Part shown: one piece after another, positions 40,918-48,038 of the stretch
Layout of the letters: every line of letters begins with the position of its first letter
Position numbering within the stretch: position 1 is the first letter of the stretch
Source of the DNA: an uncultured Eubacteriales bacterium
GTDB taxonomy: Bacteria; Bacillota; Clostridia; Christensenellales; Aristaeellaceae
Length of the DNA stretch: 64,000 nucleotides
Direction: 5' to 3'
NCBI GenBank assembly: GCA_902765395.1
Contig: CACWZP010000015.1
Span: forward strand, 1 to 64,000
Position numbers and translations under genes: made by a program
Notes under the pieces: generated by a model
Database searches by the model: none
What the model saw: only the letters and a program-made list of their open reading frames with translations
What the model was told of the DNA's origin: nothing

Positions 40918-43167
40918 ATGAAGAGACTACTGACCATGGCCATCGCTCTGGCGCTGGCGCTGATCCTGGCGCTTCCCGCGCTGGCGGATACGGACTACAC
41001 CGGTCCGATCCCGCTGTATGTGTGCAAGAACAAGTGCAACATCTACAAGGAACAGAGCCGGGATTCCAAGGTCCTGAAGAAGCTGAAGGGCGCCGACTCG
41101 GTGATCCCCCAATTGATCAGCGACGACGGCAAGTGGATCGGCGTCCTGGTGGAAGACACCAAGAAGGGCGGCCAGAAGATCGGCTGGGTGCTTTCTGTGA
41201 ACCTGGTGGATTACGTTCCCCAGAGCGTCTGCTCCCACAAATGGGGCGACTGGACCGTGGAGAGGAAGTCCACCTGCACCGAGAAGGGTTATCGCTGGCG
41301 CCTGTGCAGCAAGTGCGGCCTGCGCGATGAGCAGGAGACCAAGAAGAAGGATCACGACTGGTCCAAGTGGAAGGTGACCAAGGAGGCCACCTGCGCCAAG
41401 AAGGGCTCCCGCACCCGCACCTGCAAAAACTGCGGCAAGGAAGAGACCGAGGAGTACTACGACGACCACACCTTCGGTGCCTGGGAGATGACCAAGGAGC
41501 CCACCTGCACCGCCGAGGGCGAGCGCCAGCACACCTGCAAGGTCTGCGGCACCACCAAGACCCAGGTCCTGGACAAGCTGCCCCATGATTACGCCTACCA
41601 GGTGACGGTCGAAGCCACCGACCATTCCGCGGGCGTGCGCGCCAAGATCTGCCAGGTCTGCGGCGCCAACGGCGGCGAGGAAGAATTCGATCCCGAGGGC
41701 ACCATTCGCCGCGGCGAACGCAGCGAGGCCGTTGCCCACATGCAGCAGCTGCTGGTGGAGCAGGGCTACCTGAACGCCGGCGGTGCGGACGGCATATTTG
41801 GCGGCGGCACCGAGAAGGCGCTGGCGAAGTACCAGGAGGACCGCGGCCTGACGTCTGACGGCATCGGCTGGCCCCAGACCCTGAAGGACCTGGAGCACGA
41901 CTTCGGCCCCTGGACCGTCGTTAAGGAAATGACCCGCGTGGAGTCCGGCGAGCGCGTGCGCGTGTGCCGGGGCTGCGGGTTTGAGCAGCATGAGACCGTC
42001 GATGCCGGCACCGTGTTCGAAAAGGGCCGTCGCGGCGAGGACGTGCGCGCCATGCAGCAGATCATCAAGGAGGTCGGCTACGACGCCGGCAGCTTCGACG
42101 GCATCTATGGCGGCAAGCTGGACACCGCTCTGGCGGGCTTTGCCGCGGACAACGGCATGATCGTGGAGACCGGCAAGATCCGTCCCTCTGACATCGATGC
42201 TGTGGTGAACGCCTGGTTTGCCAAGATCCCCGACGAGCAGTGGAAGGGCGAGGGCAGCACGGCCACGCCCGTGAACCTGGCCCTGACCGTGGAGCCCACG
42301 AGCGAAGCCGACGAAAGCGGCATCATCTCCTACAACTGGTCCCTGACCAACCTGGGCACCGAGAAGGCTGACTTCACCACCCTGCTGCTGACCTTCGGCG
42401 AGCCGGACTTCCGGCAGGACAACATCGTGATGGTGCTGGACGGTGTGCGGCTGGCTCCCGGCGCGGGCAACAGCGCCTCCGGCAGCTTCAACGTGGACGC
42501 CGACTGGGGCGAGGGCAACCTGCACTTCGCGGCCATGGCGGTCTCCGAGGCCGACGGCGCCAAGTGGCTGAGCAACACCGTGAGCTTTGAAAACGCCGAG
42601 CATCCCGAGTTCAAGACCATCGCGCCCGTGGCCGTTGGCATCGACGTGAACGCCCTGCCCGACGGCACCTATCCCGTGTCCTTCAACAAGGGCGACGTGC
42701 TGGGCGGTGCCACCGCCACTTACATGAACGGCGTGCACGTGTTCACCCAGGATTGGTATGACCTGGTGGACGTGGCCGGCCTGAAGGTGGGCGACAGCAT
42801 CGTCGTCGAGGGCGAGACCGTGCCCGTGCTGAGCCTGGAGGAGACCGAGTACGGCATCTCTGTGAACGAGGGTCAGGAGGCCCGCGCGTTTACCCTGGCC
42901 ACCCAGGAGGACGCCAACGGCTACTTCGTCCAGGGCCTGGATGACTTGACCACCTACACCGACCAGGGCGTGACCACGCTGACCGTGGATGCCGCCGCCA
43001 CCTTCACGGATGCCTGGGACATCGAGAAGGAGCCCGTCACCGTGAATGCCGACGGCATCGCCGAGGCGATCCAGACCTCCGAGAACGACTGGTTTGTGCC
43101 CCAGAACACCACCGTGCGCGTGGAGGGCGGCAAGGTCGTGGAGATCAATCGCGTGTACGTGCCGTAA
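40918..43167 (+). CDS. secreted SH3 / Cys-ribbon / peptidoglycan-binding protein
   Basis: The 749-residue protein has a signal peptide (1-23) and an SH3-like domain (about 25-100). Then come several repeats of about 45 residues, each with a WGDW/WSKW-type aromatic strand, a single Cys in a TCT/TCA context and a CxxCG pair. These are likely small zinc ribbons. Two PG_binding_1-like domains follow (RRGERSEAVAHMQQLL.., KGRRGEDVRAMQQII..). The last 300 residues are beta-rich and unassigned. It starts at ATG 40918 with AGGAGG upstream. It is probably a wall-associated protein without visible enzymatic domain. Confidence 0.82.
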   Translation: MKRLLTMAIALALALILALPALADTDYTGPIPLYVCKNKCNIYKEQSRDSKVLKKLKGADSVIPQLISDDGKWIGVLVEDTKKGGQKIGWVLSVNLVDYVPQSVCSHKWGDWTVERKSTCTEKGYRWRLCSKCGLRDEQETKKKDHDWSKWKVTKEATCAKKGSRTRTCKNCGKEETEEYYDDHTFGAWEMTKEPTCTAEGERQHTCKVCGTTKTQVLDKLPHDYAYQVTVEATDHSAGVRAKICQVCGANGGEEEFDPEGTIRRGERSEAVAHMQQLLVEQGYLNAGGADGIFGGGTEKALAKYQEDRGLTSDGIGWPQTLKDLEHDFGPWTVVKEMTRVESGERVRVCRGCGFEQHETVDAGTVFEKGRRGEDVRAMQQIIKEVGYDAGSFDGIYGGKLDTALAGFAADNGMIVETGKIRPSDIDAVVNAWFAKIPDEQWKGEGSTATPVNLALTVEPTSEADESGIISYNWSLTNLGTEKADFTTLLLTFGEPDFRQDNIVMVLDGVRLAPGAGNSASGSFNVDADWGEGNLHFAAMAVSEADGAKWLSNTVSFENAEHPEFKTIAPVAVGIDVNALPDGTYPVSFNKGDVLGGATATYMNGVHVFTQDWYDLVDVAGLKVGDSIVVEGETVPVLSLEETEYGISVNEGQEARAFTLATQEDANGYFVQGLDDLTTYTDQGVTTLTVDAAATFTDAWDIEKEPVTVNADGIAEAIQTSENDWFVPQNTTVRVEGGKVVEINRVYVP

Positions 43168-43185
43168 TCCAATCGGATGCCATGC

Positions 43186-43224
43186 GCGCAGCGGCGGCCC
43201 GTCAAAGACAGGCCGCCGCTGCGC
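43186..43224 (+). terminator. hairpin terminator
   Basis: A 14-bp perfect GC stem (43186-43199 with 43211-43224) closes an 11-base loop, 18 bases past the stop. The downstream sequence is not T-rich. Confidence 0.6.
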
Positions 43225-43261
43225 TGGCTATCGTGTGACAGTTCTGTGACGGCTCAGGGGT

Positions 43262-43267
43262 TATAAT
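43262..43267 (+). promoter_or_regulatory. -10 box upstream of the secreted protein gene
   Basis: TATAAT 47 bases before the ATG. No standard -35; TGTGACA and TGTGACG repeat 11 bases apart just upstream (43234 and 43245) and could bind an activator. Confidence 0.5.
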
Positions 43268-43313
43268 GGCCCTGCAAACGAGCAAAACGCAGATAAAAAT
43301 GGAGGAAGACAAC

Positions 43314-44573
43314 ATGAAAAAGCTGATTGCGATTTTGATGACCCTGGCACTGCTGGTGTGTGGCCTGACCACCGTGGCGATGGCCGAAGAGGCGGAAGCC
43401 GCTGTCGGCCACAAGTTCAACGATCTGATTGAGGACGGCGAGTTCATCATCCAGGTGGACGCCGGGGATGACATGGGCTGGATCGCCGACGACATGGCGC
43501 AGGATTCCTCTGTGGTAAAGCTGGTCAACGCTGACACCCTCGACGGCACCTTCGTGGCCCGCTATGCCCCCGTGGGCGACGGCGACGTGACCGTGGGCGT
43601 GCGCCACTACGCCGGCTATGCCTGCGACGAGATGATGACCTGGGATCTGCACGTGGAGAACGGCGCCGTGACGGAGGTCACCGGCGGCTCCTACACCGCG
43701 TCCGGTGACGAGGCGGACAGTGATCCCTACCTGTTGGGCGAGTGGCTTGAAAAGGACACCCAGTTCACCCAGATGACCATTGAGAAGAACCCCGAAAAGG
43801 GCTGGGACGTGGAGATCGCTTCCCCGATGACCCACGGCGCCTACATCTTTAAGACCACCATCCAGTTCGACTGCGAGCGCAACGGCTTCGTGTACGACAA
43901 GGGCAAGTTCTGGAACGTGCCGATCACCGACTCCGATGAGGAAGTGGAGCTGGGCGAGGCCGCGGTTGCGGGCACCACCGGCATCTTCACCTTCGTCGGC
44001 GATCCGGTGGACGTGCTCCTCGAGTGGTGCGATGACCAGAACCCCGAGAATACCATCGTCTTCGAGCCCGTCAAGGCCGAGGAGGAAGCGGCTGACGAGG
44101 CCGCGACGGCGAACGACACGGCCTATGTGGACCCCCACGGCGACTTGCAGTTCAGCTACGATCCAGAGGCCTTTGAGATCGCCAGCGACGAGGATGAAGA
44201 CGAACTGCATACCGTGGTTCTGAAGGGCGTCTGCGAGGATTGGGGAGAGTATGCCATCACCTTTGCCATGCAGGAGCTGGAGGATGGCGAGGTCGCACCG
44301 ACTCTGGAAAATCCCGGCAGCTTCGTTGAGGACGGCGCCGAAGCTACCCAGGGCGAATGGAACGGTTTTGAGGATGTCATTATGTACGCCAATGATACCG
44401 ACGATACCTTCCAGCAGGTGTTCGTGGTGCCGCTGGCGGACAGTGATGACGGCGAGGTTGAGGACGTGCTGTCCATCACCGTCACGACCAAGAAGCTGGA
44501 CGACGAGGAGGCCGCCATGGCCCAGTCCGACGCCATCAGCGCCGTGCTGGATTCCCTGGTGATCGACGACTGA
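43314..44573 (+). CDS. secreted acidic protein, unknown function
   Basis: The 419-residue protein has a signal peptide (KLIAILMTLALLVCGLTTVAMAEE) and an N-terminal part resembling an FMN-binding/DUF-type secreted domain: FVARYAPVGDGDVTVGVRHY and a later TWDLHVENGAVTEVTGG. A C-terminal part of about 140 residues reads YVDPHGDLQFSYDPEAFEI. The protein is strongly acidic. I do not recognise a family. GGAGG precedes ATG 43314. It has its own promoter and terminator. Confidence 0.75.
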   Translation: MKKLIAILMTLALLVCGLTTVAMAEEAEAAVGHKFNDLIEDGEFIIQVDAGDDMGWIADDMAQDSSVVKLVNADTLDGTFVARYAPVGDGDVTVGVRHYAGYACDEMMTWDLHVENGAVTEVTGGSYTASGDEADSDPYLLGEWLEKDTQFTQMTIEKNPEKGWDVEIASPMTHGAYIFKTTIQFDCERNGFVYDKGKFWNVPITDSDEEVELGEAAVAGTTGIFTFVGDPVDVLLEWCDDQNPENTIVFEPVKAEEEAADEAATANDTAYVDPHGDLQFSYDPEAFEIASDEDEDELHTVVLKGVCEDWGEYAITFAMQELEDGEVAPTLENPGSFVEDGAEATQGEWNGFEDVIMYANDTDDTFQQVFVVPLADSDDGEVEDVLSITVTTKKLDDEEAAMAQSDAISAVLDSLVIDD

Positions 44574-44596
44574 AGCATTAACAGTAAATTCAGTAT

Positions 44597-44630
44597 CGGG
44601 AAGCGAAATACTGTCGCTTCCCGGTATTTC
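44597..44630 (+). terminator. Rho-independent terminator
   Basis: CGGGAAGCGA (44597-44606) pairs with TCGCTTCCCG (44614-44623), then GTATTTC. Confidence 0.7.
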
Positions 44631-44644
44631 AATCCAGCTGCTTT

Positions 44645-44655
44645 TGTGGTATAAT
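44645..44655 (+). promoter_or_regulatory. extended -10 promoter of the MATE gene
   Basis: TGTGGTATAAT; its leader would contain the inverted dispersed repeat at 44689. Confidence 0.6.
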
Positions 44656-44688
44656 CGATATACTTATACTGTTTTCAAATTGAATTTG

Positions 44689-44776
44689 GGAGATCCCTTG
44701 CTTCGCTCAGGATGACAGGCTTTCGACGCGACGGTGTCATTCTGAGCGGAGGCGAAGCTGCAGACGAAGAATCTTA
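44689..44776. repeat. inverted pair of the CTTCGCTC..ATGACA dispersed repeat
   Basis: GAGATCCCTTGCTTCGCTCAG..GATGACAG (44690-44718) meets GTGTCATTCTGAGCGGAGGCGAAGCTG..GAATCTT (44734-44775). Same family as 25806-25880. Confidence 0.75.
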
Positions 44777-44843
44777 CCCTTTTTCAACTTGAGAAGCGTA
44801 TTAAACTGGAGCCGATGACAAAAACGAAGGGTTTGAGACACGC

Positions 44844-46127
44844 ATGATAAAAAAGCTGGTTGGCCAGATGTTGGCTGCGCAGATCCTCTCCGCGCTGACG
44901 GTGTCCCTGTGCCTGCTCATCGACAACCTGATGATCGGGCGCTATCTGGGCGAGAAGGCGCTGACGGCCTACGGGCTGGCGAACCCGGTGCTGCTGGTCA
45001 TCGGTGCGGTGGGCAGCATGCTCTGCGCCGGGGCGCAGGTGGCCTGCGGCAAGTCCCTGGGCCGCGGCGACCGGGAGGAGACGGACGTGGGCTACTCCTC
45101 CGCCATCGCGGTGGCGGTGGTGTTCTCGGTGGCGTTCACGGTGATCGTGGCGCTGATCCGGGTGCCCCTGGCGAGGTTGCTGGGCGCGGACGAGCCGGCG
45201 CTGCTGGCCGACACCAGCAACTACATGGCGGGCTTTGTCATCGGGGCCCCGGCGTCCATGGGCGCGCTGATCCTGGTGCCGTTTTTGCAGATGGCGGGGC
45301 AGGGCAACCTGCTGATCGCCGCGGTGCTGGGCATGACGGTGGCGGACGTGGCCTTCGACCTTCTGAACGTCACGGTGTTCCACGGCGGCATGTTTGGCAT
45401 GGGCCTGGCCTCGTCGCTGAGCTACTACGTGGCTGTGCTCATCGGCGGCGGCTACTTCCTGTCGAAGAAGTGCGTGTTCTCCTTTTCCGTCAAGCGGGTG
45501 CTGAAGCGCAAGCTGAAGGAGCTGCTGGAGGGCGGCGTGCCCACGGTGTTCGGCATGGCGTCCAGCGTGGTGCTGATCTTCGCGGTGAACAAGCTGCTGC
45601 TGGGCTTTGGCGGCAAGGCGGCCGTGGCGGCCTTCGCAGTGATCAATACCATCATCAACGCCTCCAACTGCATCAGCACAGGTACCGGCGGCGTGGCGCT
45701 GACCCTGTCCGGCGTGCTTTACAACGAGGAGGATCGCGGCGGCATATCCGAGCTGTTGAAGACACTGACCCGGTGGGCCGTGGTGCTGGGCGCGGCGGTG
45801 ATGGCGCTCTTGATGGTCTTCGCCAAACCCCTGGCCACGCTGTTCATGCCGGAGGCGGGCGAGAGCCAAACCATGGCGATCCAGGGCCTGCGGCTGTTCG
45901 CGCTGGGCATGATCCCCTGCTGCGTCAGCAATTCCCTGCGCAACTGCTACCAGGGCACCGGGCGGGTGCACATGATGGAGATCATATGCGTGCTGGCCAA
46001 CGCGGCGCTGCCCACGCTGGCGGCCTGGCTGCTGGGCACGGCTATGGGCGTGAAGGGCGTGTGGCTGTACTTCATCACCGGCGAGACGCTGACGCTGATG
46101 GGCGTAGCAGCTCGGGGAAGCGGCTGA
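44844..46127 (+). CDS. MATE-family efflux transporter, probably C-terminally truncated
   Basis: The 427-residue membrane protein begins like NorM-type exporters (LPLIDNLMIGRYLGEKALTAYGLANPV pattern near residues 24-50). It has about eleven hydrophobic helices, including the second-half repeat (ISTGTGGVALTLSG). These export cationic compounds using Na+ or H+. The last helix stops abruptly at LTLMGVA and continues as ARGSG, which is read from DNA belonging to the converging DUF4179 gene. A typical protein would continue for another 20-40 residues. The 3' end overlaps that gene by 53 bp. Confidence 0.85.
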   Translation: MIKKLVGQMLAAQILSALTVSLCLLIDNLMIGRYLGEKALTAYGLANPVLLVIGAVGSMLCAGAQVACGKSLGRGDREETDVGYSSAIAVAVVFSVAFTVIVALIRVPLARLLGADEPALLADTSNYMAGFVIGAPASMGALILVPFLQMAGQGNLLIAAVLGMTVADVAFDLLNVTVFHGGMFGMGLASSLSYYVAVLIGGGYFLSKKCVFSFSVKRVLKRKLKELLEGGVPTVFGMASSVVLIFAVNKLLLGFGGKAAVAAFAVINTIINASNCISTGTGGVALTLSGVLYNEEDRGGISELLKTLTRWAVVLGAAVMALLMVFAKPLATLFMPEAGESQTMAIQGLRLFALGMIPCCVSNSLRNCYQGTGRVHMMEIICVLANAALPTLAAWLLGTAMGVKGVWLYFITGETLTLMGVAARGSG

Positions 46128-47220
46128 AATCCACGTCCTCGTCGCTTGCCGGCATGCCCTCGTCCGGCAGCAGCCAGATCCTGGTCTCGATCTTGAAGTG
46201 GGTCATGCGGAACTCCTCGACGGTGATGGTCATGCCGTCGTAGCGGAAGGTGTTTTCCGCCAGGCCGTTGTACAGGTCGTGGGACACCATGTCCTTGTTC
46301 AGCGGCAGCGGCACGCTCCGCTCGGCCGCCAGGCTGGCGATGCCGGTGTGGTCCAGGCCCTTCGGGGTGAGCACCCGGTCCACGAAGGCGTAGTCCCTTC
46401 CGTCGAAGGCATAGCCCTTCTCCACGGCGTCCTCCGCCGCCATGACCTCCAGCACATCGGGGAACATCTGCAGGTCCACCATCGGCGCGCCGCACTCGTC
46501 CATATCCCAGTAGTACAGCGTGTCCGAGTCCGGGAAGGCGGTTGTCTTGAAGCGGGCGCTCTTCCAGGGGACCAGCATCTCGGGATGGGCGTAGTCGCCC
46601 TCCTCGTTGTAGAAACCCGGCAGGTATTGAAGCGGCCGGTTGGACTTGAAGAAGGCCGCGCCTACCTCCAGCTTCATGTCCTTCAGTTCCAGCTCCCTGG
46701 AATCGGCGATGATCGGCTTTACGAAGGTGTCCGTGGCGGGGTATTTGCCGCCCAGGGCGATGGCCGAGCACGTCCAGCCGTCCTCCAGGTAGCCGCCCAC
46801 CCGGTATTCCGCGGGCCTGCCGTTGATGCGGGGCACCAGCAGCCCGACCAGGTAGGTGTTTCCATCCTCCGGCACGGACAGGGTGTAGGAGACGTACAGG
46901 TCGTCCCCCTCCCAGACCGCCTCGTCGATGGTGAAATTGAAGCCTTCCCCGGCGTCGGCCAGGTGCACGTCCTGCACGCGCTCGGCCATGTCCTTTGCGC
47001 CCGCGTCGCTCAGCTCGTCCTTCAACTGGTTGTTCCCGATCACCGCCGCCACGGCCCCGATGGCCAGCAGCGCGATCAGCGCCGCCACCAGTGCCAGCGT
47101 CAGCTTCCTGTAGCGTCTGTTTCGTTTCATATCCCTATCCTCCAGCCCGCGCAGCGTCTGCTCCACGCGGTCGTGGAACCCCTTCGGGGTCTGGGGGAAC
47201 GGGTCCTTCCAGCGCTTCAT
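46075..47220 (-). CDS. DUF4179-type anti-sigma-like membrane protein
   Basis: The 381-residue protein has a cytoplasmic N-terminus (residues 1-40, FHDRVEQTLRGLED, typical of DUF4179 proteins), one membrane helix (about 41-62) and a large extracellular domain. That domain opens VIDEAVWEGDDLYVSYTL-like and carries strands such as WLLPDEGMP. Its start overlaps the sigma-factor stop (ATGA). This one-helix layout beside an ECF sigma factor is that of an anti-sigma factor. The C-terminal residues PSASASRR are read from antisense of the MATE gene, so this end is altered too. Confidence 0.8.
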   Translation of the reverse strand: MKRWKDPFPQTPKGFHDRVEQTLRGLEDRDMKRNRRYRKLTLALVAALIALLAIGAVAAVIGNNQLKDELSDAGAKDMAERVQDVHLADAGEGFNFTIDEAVWEGDDLYVSYTLSVPEDGNTYLVGLLVPRINGRPAEYRVGGYLEDGWTCSAIALGGKYPATDTFVKPIIADSRELELKDMKLEVGAAFFKSNRPLQYLPGFYNEEGDYAHPEMLVPWKSARFKTTAFPDSDTLYYWDMDECGAPMVDLQMFPDVLEVMAAEDAVEKGYAFDGRDYAFVDRVLTPKGLDHTGIASLAAERSVPLPLNKDMVSHDLYNGLAENTFRYDGMTITVEEFRMTHFKIETRIWLLPDEGMPASDEDVDFSRFPELLRPSASASRR

Positions 47221-47687
47221 GGGCGGGCCTCCTTTCCGTTCAATGCGTCCTTGAGCAGCGCACGGCCCCGGCTGAGCCGCCACTTCACCGTTCCCTCGGG
47301 AACGGCGAGGATGCGGGCGGTCTCGGCGACGCTGTAGCCCTCGATGTAGTGCAGCTCCAGCGCCGCGCGCTGCTTCTGCGGCAGGCCCATCAGCGCTTCC
47401 AATAGCGGCGCGTCCTCCGGCTCCGGCTGGGGAATATTCTCCGTGAGCTCGGCGGGCGCGGGCGGGCGGCGGCGGTAGAAGGTCCTGCACTGGTTGATGA
47501 GTATGCGCATCAGCCAGGTCTCGAAGTATTTCTCCTCCCGCAGCGTGTCCAGCCTGTCCCACGCCCGCAGCAGCGCCTCCTGCACCGCGTCCTCGCAGTC
47601 GCACTCCCTCGGGAGCATCGTCCGGGCGACGCGGTACAGCCTGCGCTCGCAGGCGCGCACGCGCGTGGTGAAGTCGGCTTGCAGCAT
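47217..47687 (-). CDS. ECF-type RNA polymerase sigma factor
   Basis: The 156-residue sigma factor has region 2 (RECDCEDAVQEALLRAWDRL and KYFETWLMRILINQCR) and region 4 (LPQKQRAALELHYIEGYSV and VPEGTVKWRLSRGRALL). I start it at ATG 47687 with GGAGGG 9 bases upstream. An earlier in-frame ATG would add low-complexity Arg/Pro sequence. It is followed directly by its putative anti-sigma factor. The targets are unknown. Confidence 0.93.
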   Translation of the reverse strand: MLQADFTTRVRACERRLYRVARTMLPRECDCEDAVQEALLRAWDRLDTLREEKYFETWLMRILINQCRTFYRRRPPAPAELTENIPQPEPEDAPLLEALMGLPQKQRAALELHYIEGYSVAETARILAVPEGTVKWRLSRGRALLKDALNGKEARP

Positions 47688-47701
47688 GGGTGAATCCCTC
47701 C

Positions 47702-47715
47702 ATTGTACCGGTACA
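47702..47715. promoter_or_regulatory. perfect 12-bp palindrome overlapping the sigma-gene -10
   Basis: TGTACCGGTACA at 47704-47715 overlaps TACAAT read on the minus strand (47702-47707), just upstream of the SD of the sigma gene. It is a candidate operator. Confidence 0.55.
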
Positions 47716-47910
47716 CTGATTAGACGCCCGGGGACTGGGATTGGTTGGCGGCGGGATGTTAATTGTTGGGTGAAGGGCCCGGGGCGGCGATGGATGCTTT
47801 TTTGCCGGGAAGATGTGCCGCGGGGACGAGGGCAAACCCGGCTTTCCGGCCTTGTCATGTTTCATCCCCAAATTGTTGGAATAAAGCGCTATTTGAGCAC
47901 GGGAATCGCG

Positions 47911-47939
47911 TTGACAGGGCGCATTTGTAATGTTATGAT
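47911..47939 (+). promoter_or_regulatory. strong sigma-A promoter for the 48-58 kb locus
   Basis: TTGACA (47911-47916), 17-bp spacer, TATGAT (47934-47939). The rest of the spacer 47716-47910 shows no gene. Confidence 0.85.
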
Positions 47940-48038
47940 TAAATACTGAATTATGAGCATCATTTTGGGCGCCCAGCGCGTCCAATAAATAGAATGAGTG
48001 GAGAAAAGCGGTCTCCGCACCGAAAGGAAGCAAGTCGC

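Noticed and set aside
47994..48038. Earlier start for the large secreted protein
   Set aside because: It would put 15 charged residues before the signal peptide; ATG 48039 has a good SD.
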